Positions 40,447-49,923 of a stretch of DNA of 51,509 bases are shown here, piece by piece. The notes under the pieces are model-generated. The model made no database searches. It was not told where the DNA came from and was given only the letters and a program-made list of their open reading frames with translations. This stretch comes from Acidobacteriota bacterium (lineage in GTDB: Bacteria; Acidobacteriota; Vicinamibacteria; Marinacidobacterales; SMYC01), in contig SMYC01000110.1 in NCBI GenBank assembly GCA_004356105.1, forward strand, positions 1-51,509, written 5' to 3'. The first letter of the stretch is position 1, and every line of letters starts with the position of its first letter. The translations under genes and the position numbers were made by a program.

Positions 40447-42549
40447 ATGGGCATCTCTTCCGGCCGTGTCCACAAGATCGCTGTCCCCATCGGGATTGGC
40501 GCGGCCATCCTGACCAGCTCTTTGGGACTCTTGCTTCCGGAGGCGTCGATCCGGGTCGGCCCCGGAATGGGCGGCGACGACGTGCTCCGCCTCGCGCACG
40601 TATTGCTTCTTATCGTCGGCCTGACCTACTCGACGTTCCGCTACGCCGGCAAACATCACAGCCAGCTCGACGAGCTCGCTCTTCTCGTCTTTTTGACCTG
40701 CGGCATCAATTTGGTCGTTCAGCTCACCGGGGGCGCGCGCTCGTATTGGCAAGGTCTCTACCTCGTGCTCGGTGGGCTTTCGTCGCTCGCGTTCTCGCGC
40801 AAGATCGTCGTCTTCCTCGTTGCCCTCGTTCTCTGTCTAGAGACTTCTAACTGGCTCATCGCGGCCGAGGCTTCGCCGGTCGATCTCTTTCGCCTCGCGG
40901 GGCTCTTCCTTCTCGCCGTCGTCGGCTACGGCTACATGGCGCGGGCCGAGCGTGAAAGGGCTGAACGCGCCGAGGATCGCCTCCTTCGCCTCGACACTGG
41001 GTTGAGACAGCTGGGCGGGAGCGATCTCGAAGAAGACGCCGTCTCGCCCTTGAGCGAAGAGGCGCAACAAGCGGGGCGTGCCGAGCAACTGCAACGCCTC
41101 GAGTCGTATCTCGAGCCGCTAGTTCAGCTCGCGGCGAAGGCGACGAAAGCGCGCGCTGCAACGCTTCTTCAAGTTGCCGAGGGAGAGAAGTCCTATTGGG
41201 CGCGGCTCTCTACCGAAGGGGCGAGTAAGGTGGAGTCCAAGCGCTTTGATCTGAGAGGGAGCTTCTTGTCGGCCGTGTTGCAGACGGAGCAGCCCGTCTC
41301 GCTCGCGTCCGCAACGAAGCCGCATCGGTTGCCATGGTGGCGCGAGCCAGCGCTGGTGCAATCGGTCTTGGCGATCCCAATCCGCATCTGGGACGAGCCG
41401 CCTTTAATCCTCACTCTCGAGCACGAGCGCCCCGGGCATTTCGACGAGAATCGCCGTGAGTTGGCCGTTGCTATCGCCGCCCAAATCTCTGAGGCTCAGA
41501 CGCTATTCAGGCGCCAGGCGCAACATTATGTCGAGGAGCTCGAGCTCAAGGGCTTACTCGGAGCGAGTGAGAAGCTTTCCAGCGCAGCTCATGTCGTCGA
41601 TCTGCTGCGCCACATCGTCGACTACGCGCGTGGGGTCGGGAGGTTCGACACGTGTGCCGTGTGCCTTCTCGCGGAGGGCAACGAAGCTTTCTCCGTTGTT
41701 GTTGCAGAAGGCTATCGAAAGGAGCTACTCGGAAAGTCTTTCCCTCTCGAGTCGTCGAGCTGGGCGAGCTGGGTATTGCGCGCTCGCGAGGAGCCTTTGG
41801 CGATACGCATGGAACGGCGCACGGGAATGCCGATTCTGGATCCTAAAGAGCGGGCGACCACCGCGACCAATTTTCTAGCCGTTCCACTGAGAGCGCAGCA
41901 GCGCGTTTGCGGCGCGCTTCTGTTGACCCGAAACGGCGAGCCGTTCACCGCGCGCGAGCTTCGCCTATTGCGGATCTACTGCAACCAGGCAGCCGTGGCG
42001 ATGGAAAACGCGATCGTTTACGAACGGGTGGAGAATCTCGCCGCGACCGACGCGCTGACAGGCCTTTTCAACCGGCGCTATCTCGACGGTGCTCTCGAGC
42101 GTGAGCTCGCGCGCGCTAGCCGTTCCGAATCGAGCTTGGCGCTACTCATGCTCGACATCGACCACTTCAAAAGCGTCAACGACACCTACGGTCACGCGGT
42201 GGGGGACCTCATTTTGAAGAAAGTCGCGGCAACGCTCTCCGGTCGACTGCGCCAGGCCGATGTCTTGGCGCGGTTTGGTGGCGAGGAGTTCGTGGTCCTC
42301 CTCCCGCAAGTCACGGCCGCCGCCGCGCTCGACTCGGCGGAGCGCATTCGCGCTTCGGTGGAGCGAACGAGATTTCATGCGGGTGGAAAGCGCACACACG
42401 TTACCGTCAGCATCGGCCTCGCGATGTTCCCCGACCAAAGCGATGCCCCCGAGTCTCTGCTCGAAGCCGCGGACCAGGCGCTCTACCAGGCGAAGAAACT
42501 CGGCAGGAACCGCGTCTGTTGCTCTGGCCAGGTCGAGGCCGAGACCTAG
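40447..42549 (+). CDS. Membrane GAF-GAF-GGDEF diguanylate cyclase
   Basis: A 700-residue inner-membrane signalling enzyme that makes cyclic di-GMP from two GTP. Residues about 10-165 hold several membrane spans (MASE-like sensor). A short coiled coil follows, then two GAF-like domains (about 215-365 and 385-540). The GGDEF domain is at about 545-690 with LMLDIDHFKSVNDTYGHAVG and an active-site FGGEEF. RQAD five residues before it is a complete RxxD inhibitory site, so product feedback is likely. AGGAAG precedes the ATG at 40447; a GTG at 40420 overlapping the Fic-like stop by 4 bp is the alternative. The ligand of the GAF domains is unknown. Confidence 0.92.
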   Translation: MGISSGRVHKIAVPIGIGAAILTSSLGLLLPEASIRVGPGMGGDDVLRLAHVLLLIVGLTYSTFRYAGKHHSQLDELALLVFLTCGINLVVQLTGGARSYWQGLYLVLGGLSSLAFSRKIVVFLVALVLCLETSNWLIAAEASPVDLFRLAGLFLLAVVGYGYMARAERERAERAEDRLLRLDTGLRQLGGSDLEEDAVSPLSEEAQQAGRAEQLQRLESYLEPLVQLAAKATKARAATLLQVAEGEKSYWARLSTEGASKVESKRFDLRGSFLSAVLQTEQPVSLASATKPHRLPWWREPALVQSVLAIPIRIWDEPPLILTLEHERPGHFDENRRELAVAIAAQISEAQTLFRRQAQHYVEELELKGLLGASEKLSSAAHVVDLLRHIVDYARGVGRFDTCAVCLLAEGNEAFSVVVAEGYRKELLGKSFPLESSSWASWVLRAREEPLAIRMERRTGMPILDPKERATTATNFLAVPLRAQQRVCGALLLTRNGEPFTARELRLLRIYCNQAAVAMENAIVYERVENLAATDALTGLFNRRYLDGALERELARASRSESSLALLMLDIDHFKSVNDTYGHAVGDLILKKVAATLSGRLRQADVLARFGGEEFVVLLPQVTAAAALDSAERIRASVERTRFHAGGKRTHVTVSIGLAMFPDQSDAPESLLEAADQALYQAKKLGRNRVCCSGQVEAET

Positions 42550-42555
42550 CCTCTA

Positions 42556-43107
42556 GTGGACCACTACAAAGTCCTCGGTGTCGCGCGCGGCGCCACGGAG
42601 GCCGAGATCAAGAAGGCCTATCGCGCTCTCGTAAAGGAAGTCCATCCAGATAGCGGCACACCGGGCGACGTGGAGCGATTCCGCGCCATCCAAAACGCGT
42701 ACGAAACATTGTCCCATCTCGAGCGACGCCGTGCCTACGACGCCACGCCGAGCACGACCCCGGTAAGCTGGACCGGCGGTTTCGAAGAGCCGCTCGTGCC
42801 CTTCCGCGAGGTCCGCCCGCGCCCCGCCGCGCCTCCGGCGCAGGTCGACATCGTCATGTCGCTCGACGAAGCGGTCCGTGGCGGTGAGCTCGCGCTCGAG
42901 GTGCCGCGCGAGCGCGAGTGTTCGCGTTGCTCGGGCCGTGGCCTCGACTTCTTCGGCTGGTGCCCCTCATGTGGCGGCGAGGGGTTCGTGCGTGGCTACG
43001 AGCGTGTCGTCTTCCGTGTTCCGCCCGGCACCGCTCACGGGGCCGTAATATCCGCGCCGACGTCGCAAGGAAGCACCATCCGTGCTCAGGTCCGGATCCG
43101 CGGCTAG
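42556..43107 (+). CDS. Short DnaJ-like co-chaperone
   Basis: A 183-residue protein with an N-terminal J-domain (about 1-65, HPD at 30-32, DHYKVLGVARGATEAEIKKA), which would stimulate a DnaK ATPase. A linker follows, then a shortened substrate-binding region. Only two Cys motifs remain (CSRCSGRG and CPSCGGEGF) of the four in DnaJ, enough for one zinc site. It ends in RVPPGTAHGAVISAP, the start of the DnaJ C-terminal domain, without the second barrel or dimer helix. The GTG start is 6 bp after the cyclase gene, so it belongs to the same operon. Confidence 0.88.
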   Translation: MDHYKVLGVARGATEAEIKKAYRALVKEVHPDSGTPGDVERFRAIQNAYETLSHLERRRAYDATPSTTPVSWTGGFEEPLVPFREVRPRPAAPPAQVDIVMSLDEAVRGGELALEVPRERECSRCSGRGLDFFGWCPSCGGEGFVRGYERVVFRVPPGTAHGAVISAPTSQGSTIRAQVRIRG

Positions 43108-43111
43108 TGGT

Positions 43112-43381
43112 CTATCGGTCGCTCAAACGGAAGGAATGGAGGAGGTCTTCTTCGTCGATTCCATTGAATTTGTTGTTCGGGAACTTCGTCAGCAGCCAGT
43201 AGCGAAAGCCACCGAAAATCGTCCCGAGGGTAATCATGACGATCAGCATGACCCCGATAAAAAAGAACGCGTTCAGGATGACCCATACATAGGAGGGCTC
43301 CGGGTTCGGGTCCTTCAGCGTGAAATAGCGAATGGCGGGTTGATTCGCTTGTAGCAGCAGAAAAGCAAGAACGCACTCCAT
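43112..43381 (-). CDS. Small membrane protein of unknown function
   Basis: An 89-residue protein with at least one strong membrane span (about 30-62, WVILNAFFFIGVMLIVMITL, then GTIFGGFRYWLL) and a charged C-terminal tail (FPNNKFNGIDEEDLLHSFRL). No family is recognised. It is 19 bp downstream of the amidase gene on the same strand, so it probably ends that operon. It converges with dnaJ with a 4-bp gap. Confidence 0.65.
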   Translation of the reverse strand: MECVLAFLLLQANQPAIRYFTLKDPNPEPSYVWVILNAFFFIGVMLIVMITLGTIFGGFRYWLLTKFPNNKFNGIDEEDLLHSFRLSDR

Positions 43382-43400
43382 TGAGCGTTATTTTAGCACT

Positions 43401-45179
43401 TTATTGGGGAGCGCCGACGCGAGCGTTCGGAGCCGTTACCGTCGTCGTTCGCCCGAGCGTCTCGTGGTAGTTGCGGATGCCTTTAGCGATGGATTTGGCG
43501 ATTTTCTGACGATAAGCGACGCTCGCGAGTAGCGCCTCGTCCTTGCGGTTCGAGAGATAAGCGACCTCGACGAGAACAGCCGGCATCTGGGCGCCTAGAA
43601 GCACGTAGAACGGTGCCTTCTTCACGCCGCGGTTTCTCGAGTCCCTCGGCGATGAGAATAGATCCCCGGCCATCGAGTTCTGGACGTGGGTGGCGAGCTC
43701 ACGGGACTCGGTAATCTTGCTGTTGTTCATGACCTTCTGCAGCAAATCGTTCAGCTCCGAGAGTCGGCGCGTGGTCGTGGCGTTCTCGCGCGCGGCGACC
43801 TCGGCAGCGTCCGGGTCGTTGGTGAGGTTGAGAAAATAGGTCTCGGTACCGCGGGGGCGCGAGTTGCGCGAGGCGTTCACGTGGATGGACACGAACAGGT
43901 CGGCCCCCTTGGAGTTTGCGATGGCCGTCCGTTCCTCGAGAGGGATGAAAACGTCGGAGCGCCTCGTCATCATGACCTCGAAATTGTCCTTTTCGAGAAG
44001 CTTGGCCACACGCTTCGAGATATCGAGAACTAGGTGTTTTTCCTGAAGCCTGTTGCTCTGCGTACCGGGGTCGTGTCCGCCGTGGCCGGGATCGATGAGC
44101 ACCCGACCGACGCTCAAACCGAGCTGGCGCGCGGTGGAAAAGCCGTCGCGCGTGGGCGCAGGCGGAAGCTTCAGAGCTGCCGTGTCGTCGGTACCGGGTG
44201 TGGGTGTCGTTCGGGGGGTCGGTGTCGTGCGCGAAGGAGCCGCCGGTCGGGGCGTCTTCTCGGCGACGAGAGTTTTGGGACGCGGCTTGCGACCCGAGAT
44301 ATCCACCACGAGCCGATAGGGATCGGGAAGCCAGAATACGTTGTACTCGCTGATACGCTTGAAATCGAGCACTACCCGCACGACGCCGGGCTTGTTTTGC
44401 CCGACGCGAATCCGCTTGAGGAAATCGCCCTCGACGGGAAAGCTTTTGGAGGCGAGCGCCTTGGTCACGCGCGTGCCGATGAGATCGAAATAGATGCGGT
44501 TCGGGTTCTCGAGCTGTCCTTGGCGATATTTGACGTCCTTGTCCAGATCGATGACGACCCTCGTATACTCGCGCTTCGAGCCCGACCAGTGCCGGATGTT
44601 GCGCACGCCGACGACGCCTTTCGGGAAGCTCTCACTCGCCGCGGGCTTCGGCCGTGAAAGGTTGTCGAGCAGCCGCCGCGCTTCGGCCGCTTCGCTTGCA
44701 TTCGGCCATAGGGACACTACCTTGCGTAGCGCGATACTCGCTGATTTTCGATCCGATAGCGGCTCGAGAAAGAACTTCCCGCGGCTGAGGCGTGCTTTTC
44801 TCGCCCACCGGCTCGCGGGGTATCCGTTGGCGAGAAGAAGATAGCTGTCGAGCGCCCGTATGAGCGCCGCGCGGTCGTCGAAGCGGCGAAAGATCTCGAG
44901 GTAGATCTCGGCCTCGTAGTAGAGCGCATCGTCGGAATAGCCACTTCGGGGATGGTCGAGGACCACTTTGCGATAGAGCTTTGCGACGCTCGTCCAAACG
45001 GACTTCTTAGCGAGACTTGATTTCGACTGATGGAGCCGCTTTTCGGCGCTCTGCGCGTCTTTGTAGAGCGTCGATGCAGACTTCTGCGCTTCCGCCACTG
45101 CCGGGAACGACCAAAACAGCGCGACAACAACAATGCCGCTGAGACTCGCCGTCCTAACGTAATTGATGATCGACCGCAT
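43401..45179 (-). CDS. N-acetylmuramoyl-L-alanine amidase with AMIN domain (AmiC-like)
   Basis: A 592-residue exported zinc amidase that cuts the bond between muramic acid and the peptide stem during cell separation. The start is the ATG at 45179, with AAGGA eight bases upstream, overlapping the ftsK end by 26 bp. After a signal peptide (about 1-30) comes a TPR-like helical region (about 35-170), then an AMIN domain (about 185-300) for septal localisation, a Thr/Pro-rich linker, and the amidase_3 catalytic domain (about 355-570). Its zinc and catalytic residues are visible: IDPGHGGHDPG, the Glu in QEKHLVLDI, SIHVNAS and LVEVAYLSN. Adjacency to ftsK supports a division role. Confidence 0.93.
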   Translation of the reverse strand: MRSIINYVRTASLSGIVVVALFWSFPAVAEAQKSASTLYKDAQSAEKRLHQSKSSLAKKSVWTSVAKLYRKVVLDHPRSGYSDDALYYEAEIYLEIFRRFDDRAALIRALDSYLLLANGYPASRWARKARLSRGKFFLEPLSDRKSASIALRKVVSLWPNASEAAEARRLLDNLSRPKPAASESFPKGVVGVRNIRHWSGSKREYTRVVIDLDKDVKYRQGQLENPNRIYFDLIGTRVTKALASKSFPVEGDFLKRIRVGQNKPGVVRVVLDFKRISEYNVFWLPDPYRLVVDISGRKPRPKTLVAEKTPRPAAPSRTTPTPRTTPTPGTDDTAALKLPPAPTRDGFSTARQLGLSVGRVLIDPGHGGHDPGTQSNRLQEKHLVLDISKRVAKLLEKDNFEVMMTRRSDVFIPLEERTAIANSKGADLFVSIHVNASRNSRPRGTETYFLNLTNDPDAAEVAARENATTTRRLSELNDLLQKVMNNSKITESRELATHVQNSMAGDLFSSPRDSRNRGVKKAPFYVLLGAQMPAVLVEVAYLSNRKDEALLASVAYRQKIAKSIAKGIRNYHETLGRTTTVTAPNARVGAPQ

Positions 45180-47421
45180 CAAAATAATCCTTGGGAACCA
45201 GCACCTCACGCCGACTCGAGCCCTCGGACGGGCCCACGATGCCATCGGCTTCCAACATATCCATGATACGCGCGGCGCGGCTATAGCCGAGCCTCAAACG
45301 CCGCTGCAAATGAGATGTGGAAGCCGCGCGCGTCTCCACGACAACCCGAGCCGCCTTCTCGAAAAGCTGGTCTTTTTCGAAGACGGCGAGCTCATTCGAT
45401 TCCTGCGCCTCTAGAATCGCTTTGTTATATTCCGGCTTGCCCTCGCGCCTCCAAAAGGCGACGAGGCGGCCCACTTCGGCTTCAGAGACAAAGGGACCGT
45501 GCAGGCGGATGAGCCGGGCCGAGCCCGGGGGCAAGAACAGCATGTCGCCGCGGCCGAGAAGCTGCTCGGCGCCATTCGAGTCTAGGATGGTCCGCGAATC
45601 AACGCGAGAGGCGACACGAAAGGCGATGCGTGTCGGGAAGTTCGCCTTGATGATCCCGGTGATGACATCCACCGAAGGACGCTGGGTCGCGAGGACGAGA
45701 TGGATGCCGACCGCACGCGCCATCTGCGCGAGGCGTGTGATCGCGTCCTCGACGTCCGAGGACGAAACCATCATGAGATCCGCGAGCTCGTCGATCATCA
45801 CCAACATATAGGGGAGCGGTTTCAGCGGCTCGCCGTTGTCGTTCTCTCGCGTCTCACCGGCCAAGTCCGCGCCTCGGATGATGTTGTTGTACTGGTCGAT
45901 ATTGCGAACGCCTGCAGAGGCGAGCATCTTGATGCGGCTCTCCATCTCGAAGACGATCCATTTCAAAACGTCGCTTGCCCTTTTGGGATCGGTGACGACC
46001 GGTGTCAAGAGATGCGGGATATCTTGATAGACGCCGAGCTCGACGTGCTTGGGGTCGATCAAGATCAACTTGACTTCGTCCGGCGTCGATTTGTAGAGGA
46101 TGGAGCAGATGAGGCTGTTCAAGAGAACGGATTTGCCGCTTCCGGTTGTGCCCGCGATGAGAAGGTGTGGCATACGCGCGAGGTCGCTGAGAAAAGGCGC
46201 GCCGTGGATAGTTTTCCCGAGCACCAAGGTGAGACGTGACGTGCTTCCTTGGAACTCTTCCGTTTCGAGAATCTCGCGAAGGCCAATCGTTTCGCGCTTT
46301 GCGTTTGGGATCTCGATGCCGACGGTGGATTTTCCCGAGATACGGTCGATACGGACGGACTCGGCTTTGAGCGCGAGGCACAGATCTTCCGAGAGCGCGG
46401 TGATTTTGCTGTATTTGATCCCCGCATCGGGTTTGAACTCGAACGTCGTCACGACGGGTCCCGGGTGGATTTGTTCCACATGGCCCTGAACCGAGAACTC
46501 GCTGCAACGCTGCTGGAGAAGCTTGGCCCGCTCCATCAGCCCCTTCTCGTCAGTCGGGACCTCTTCGTTTCGCGCGTCGAGGATCCCGAAGGGCGGCGCA
46601 TTCCACCGACCCTTCTTCGGGGTAAAAGGAAGAAGCTCCTGTTTTTGAGGCGTCGGAGGGGACTTTTGGGCGACGGTCGTCTTCACCGGGTGCTCTTTTC
46701 GCTTCTTCGCGTCTTCCTCTTTTTTCTTCCCGAGGCTCGCGCGTTTCGCGTGCTTCTTCACCACACGCTCGCGGAGCTTCTCCTTGCGACGACTCTCCCA
46801 AAAATGGTGAAAGGCGGTTAGCGCTTCGGCGCCCTTGCGTTTCTGCCAACTACGGACGCGCTTGGCGCCAGCGCTGAGAGACCAGTGCGTGGCCACGGTC
46901 AGAGCGACAAACATGACCGTGACGAGCAGAATGAAAGCGCCGATGGGGTTCAAAAGCGAGACGAGATAAGACGCTAACAACTGTCCAAGCGCGCCGCCCG
47001 CGGGCGTGAGTCGGCCCCCGATTGGGAGCTCAAAAAGCGCGAGCGCAAGCAGACCGGAAAACGTCACAACGAACGTCCCGAGACCGACGACCTTGCTCAT
47101 CCGCGAGTCGAGTGGCTGGCACCAGAAACGGTTCCATCCCGCGAAGAAGAGCAAAATCGAAAGCAGGTAAGAGGCGAGGCCGAAGATCTGAAGAAAGGCT
47201 TCGGAGAGGAACGCGCCCGCCGGCCCAATCAAGTTGTGGGTCGGGCGAGGCATCGTCTCCTTGAAATACCACGCGGGATCTCCCGGCGAATGCGACAAGA
47301 GACTCACTGCGAGCATGAGCGCCGACGCCATCAGAGCGATGCCTAGGATCTCGGAAAATCTCTCCGCCGGGACCCAAATGTCGACGTGGCGTCTATGAGT
47401 TACCGAGCGTGACGTAGCCAA
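45154..47421 (-). CDS. ftsK: DNA translocase FtsK
   Basis: A 755-residue septal DNA pump that moves the chromosome out of the closing division plane. Four N-terminal membrane spans (about 25-185) are followed by a Lys/Arg/Glu-rich linker (about 190-275), then the motor domain with Walker A GTTGSGKS, LILIDPKHVELG, Walker B VMIDELADLM and LATQRPSVDVITG, and a C-terminal winged-helix gamma domain (about 690-740, HLQRRLRLGYSRAARIMD). The TTG start at 47421 has GGAGGAG six bases upstream and overlaps uppP by 29 bp. Length is typical of short-linker FtsK/SpoIIIE. XerCD partners are outside the window. Confidence 0.96.
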   Translation of the reverse strand: MATSRSVTHRRHVDIWVPAERFSEILGIALMASALMLAVSLLSHSPGDPAWYFKETMPRPTHNLIGPAGAFLSEAFLQIFGLASYLLSILLFFAGWNRFWCQPLDSRMSKVVGLGTFVVTFSGLLALALFELPIGGRLTPAGGALGQLLASYLVSLLNPIGAFILLVTVMFVALTVATHWSLSAGAKRVRSWQKRKGAEALTAFHHFWESRRKEKLRERVVKKHAKRASLGKKKEEDAKKRKEHPVKTTVAQKSPPTPQKQELLPFTPKKGRWNAPPFGILDARNEEVPTDEKGLMERAKLLQQRCSEFSVQGHVEQIHPGPVVTTFEFKPDAGIKYSKITALSEDLCLALKAESVRIDRISGKSTVGIEIPNAKRETIGLREILETEEFQGSTSRLTLVLGKTIHGAPFLSDLARMPHLLIAGTTGSGKSVLLNSLICSILYKSTPDEVKLILIDPKHVELGVYQDIPHLLTPVVTDPKRASDVLKWIVFEMESRIKMLASAGVRNIDQYNNIIRGADLAGETRENDNGEPLKPLPYMLVMIDELADLMMVSSSDVEDAITRLAQMARAVGIHLVLATQRPSVDVITGIIKANFPTRIAFRVASRVDSRTILDSNGAEQLLGRGDMLFLPPGSARLIRLHGPFVSEAEVGRLVAFWRREGKPEYNKAILEAQESNELAVFEKDQLFEKAARVVVETRAASTSHLQRRLRLGYSRAARIMDMLEADGIVGPSEGSSRREVLVPKDYFDAVDHQLR

Positions 47422-48193
47422 GGACCGCTCCTCCAGAGGCGAGGCAATAGTAGCCGAATAGGTGAAATTTTTGGCTCGCTAGAAACCTGAGCACGACGCC
47501 GATAGCCATGTAGCCGATCGCGAACGCCGTAGAGAAACCAACGAAATAGGAGACCATAGCGTCGCTCCCAACAGACGCCGCGTCCTTCAGGTTGAGAAGC
47601 GTCGCGCCGACAATCGCGGGAATGGAGAGCAAGAAGGAAAAACGGGCCGCGGCGCCGTGTTCGAGTCCACGCATGAGGCCGGCGCCGATCGTCGTTCCCG
47701 AGCGCGAGATGCCAGGAAGAAGAGCGGCGCTTTGGCAGAGGCCCACGATGACAGCGTCGCGCATCGTTATGTCCTGGAGCTGGCGCTTGCCCGAGGCTAC
47801 TCTTGACGACAGCAAGAGCCACCCACCCGTCACACAGAGCGAAGCTCCCACGAGCCACAGCTGTTCGAAGGCCTGCTCGACCCGATCTTTGAAGAGTAGC
47901 GCCACGATGACGATGGGGACCGTGCTGAGTGCAAGAAGACCGATCAATCGCCGAGCGTCGGAACCCGTAGAGCCCGGCTCGAGACCGGTGGCAAGAAAAA
48001 CGAGCTCCTGGCGAAAATAGAGGAGCACCGCGCCCAGAGTGCCAAGATGCAGCACGATGTCGAACAGGAGGCCCGGCTGTTCGAATCCTGTCATGAAATG
48101 CTGCGCGATGGCCAGGTGGCCTGAGCTCGACACAGGGAGAAACTCGGTCAACCCCTGGACGGTTCCGAGCCAAATCGCCGCCGTAATGCTCAT
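47393..48193 (-). CDS. uppP: Undecaprenyl-diphosphatase (UppP/BacA)
   Basis: A 266-residue inner-membrane phosphatase that recycles undecaprenyl diphosphate to the monophosphate lipid carrier for peptidoglycan and O-antigen synthesis, and gives bacitracin tolerance. The two signature blocks are present: TEFLPVSSSGHLAI near the N-terminus and LLPGISRSGTTIGAGLMRGL in the middle. About eight membrane spans are seen. The ATGA start overlaps the RNase J stop by 4 bp. Confidence 0.96.
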   Translation of the reverse strand: MSITAAIWLGTVQGLTEFLPVSSSGHLAIAQHFMTGFEQPGLLFDIVLHLGTLGAVLLYFRQELVFLATGLEPGSTGSDARRLIGLLALSTVPIVIVALLFKDRVEQAFEQLWLVGASLCVTGGWLLLSSRVASGKRQLQDITMRDAVIVGLCQSAALLPGISRSGTTIGAGLMRGLEHGAAARFSFLLSIPAIVGATLLNLKDAASVGSDAMVSYFVGFSTAFAIGYMAIGVVLRFLASQKFHLFGYYCLASGGAVLGYVTLGNS

Positions 48194-49875
48194 TCTTCCT
48201 CCGCCTCCACGACGACAGGGAGGATGACCGGACGCCGGATGCCTTTTTTGCGAAAGAAGCGCTTGAGCGTGACCTCGATGAGCTCCTCCACCGCTTGCTC
48301 GCTCCCTGACTCCTCGGACGAAAGCGAGCGCACTGCGTCGAGCACAATATCGTGCGCTTCGCTGAGAAGGGCCTCGGCGTCTTCGTTGTCGACGAAGCCG
48401 CGCGACAAGATGTCCGAGACGATAGGCGCACCTTTCGAGTTGAGCGATAGCATCGGAACAACGACGCCTGCTGCCGCGAGGCGTCGGCGGTCGCGCACCA
48501 CGCAGTCATCGACGAGCCCGAGGCCGCTCACGTCGACGAGCTCGCGTTGTGTATCGAAGTGATCGACGATCGCCGCCGAGCCTTCCTCGAAGCGAAGCAC
48601 GTCGCCGTCCTCGGCAAGGAAAACAGCGTCCGGGTCGACTCCGCTATCGCGTGCGATCTTCGCGTGATGGAAGAGCTGGCGCCACTCGCCATGAATGGGA
48701 ACGAAGCTCTCGGGTTTAACGAGGCGGAGCACCATGTCCAGATCCTCGGCGCTCGCATGGCCGGAAACGTGGATGTCGGCGCGCCCAGGCTGGAAGACAT
48801 CGGCACCGAGCCGATGTAGGCGGTTGACGACAAGGTTCACCGCGCGCGTGTTACCAGGAATGACGCGCGCGCTCAAGAGGACGCGGTCGCCCGGCTCGAT
48901 CGAGATGTAGCGATGGGTGTCGTTCGCGACTTGGGCGAGCGCGGAAAAGGGCTCGCCTTGACTTCCGGCCGTGATGAAGAGCTGTTTGTTCCGCGGAACC
49001 TGGTCGAACTCATCGATCGCACGGATCAAGCCTGCGGGCGCTTTCATGTAGCCGAGATCCATCGCGGTATGCGTGTTCTCGACCATACTCCGGCCGACCA
49101 GCGCCACTTTGCGCCCAAGCTTGGCCGCGACGTCGAGTGCGATTTGGATCCGATGCGTGCTCGACGTGAAACACGAGAAGAGCACGCGGCCGGGGGCCTC
49201 GGTGATAAGCGTCTTGATCGCGTCGGCAACCGAGCTTTCATTGCCCGTGCGGCCGGCGACTTCGGCATTGGTGCTGTCCGAGAGCATGCAGAGCACACCC
49301 TCTTTGCCGAGCTCCGCAAGTCGCTTCAAATCGATGGGCGGTCCTACCGGGGGCGCTTCGTCCACTTTGAAATCCCCAGTGTGGACGATCTTCCCTTGTG
49401 GCGTGTCGAGAACGACGGCCACCGCATCGGCGAGGCTATGGGTCATCGAAACGAGCTCCGCGCCGAAGCTCCCGACCGAGAACGACTCGCCCGGTGAAAT
49501 TTCGTGTAGCTCCACTTCGGAATCCAGCTCATGCTCGACGAGCTTCCGGCGCACCATGCCGAGCGTCAACTTGGTCCCGTAGACGGGAACCTTGAATTGC
49601 TTGAGGATTTGCGGGAGCGCACCGATGTGGTCTTCATGCGCGTGGGTCAGAACGATCCCACGGAACACGTCGCGATGCTCTTCGAGGTAGCGGGTGTCCG
49701 GCAAGAGGACGTTGACGCCGAGGTGCTCGGGGCCAGGAAACATGATACCCGCGTCGACAACGAGCATCGTGTCGCCGTGACGATAGGTCATCATGTTGAG
49801 ACCAAACTCGCCGAGTCCTCCTAGCGGAACGATATCCAGAGGTCCACGATCGACAGTTTTCACCATTGACGGCAA
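48190..49875 (-). CDS. rnj: Ribonuclease J
   Basis: A 561-residue metallo-beta-lactamase/beta-CASP nuclease with 5'-3' exo and endonuclease activity in mRNA turnover. Zinc motif LTHAHEDHIGALP (HxHxDH), D in HTGDFK, CASP motifs in VLFSCFTSSTHR and SGHASAEDLD, and HGEWRQLFHH. Length matches RNase J1. The TTG at 49875 has AGGAAG eight bases upstream; an ATG three codons later (49866) is the alternative. It is coupled to uppP. The 48-bp gap to ksgA has no obvious promoter or terminator, so ksgA may lead the operon. Confidence 0.94.
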   Translation of the reverse strand: MPSMVKTVDRGPLDIVPLGGLGEFGLNMMTYRHGDTMLVVDAGIMFPGPEHLGVNVLLPDTRYLEEHRDVFRGIVLTHAHEDHIGALPQILKQFKVPVYGTKLTLGMVRRKLVEHELDSEVELHEISPGESFSVGSFGAELVSMTHSLADAVAVVLDTPQGKIVHTGDFKVDEAPPVGPPIDLKRLAELGKEGVLCMLSDSTNAEVAGRTGNESSVADAIKTLITEAPGRVLFSCFTSSTHRIQIALDVAAKLGRKVALVGRSMVENTHTAMDLGYMKAPAGLIRAIDEFDQVPRNKQLFITAGSQGEPFSALAQVANDTHRYISIEPGDRVLLSARVIPGNTRAVNLVVNRLHRLGADVFQPGRADIHVSGHASAEDLDMVLRLVKPESFVPIHGEWRQLFHHAKIARDSGVDPDAVFLAEDGDVLRFEEGSAAIVDHFDTQRELVDVSGLGLVDDCVVRDRRRLAAAGVVVPMLSLNSKGAPIVSDILSRGFVDNEDAEALLSEAHDIVLDAVRSLSSEESGSEQAVEELIEVTLKRFFRKKGIRRPVILPVVVEAEEE

Positions 49876-49923
49876 GGGTTTAGCTTCCTGATCCTCAGGA
49901 ATTGCTTAAATACTAACAGAAAA

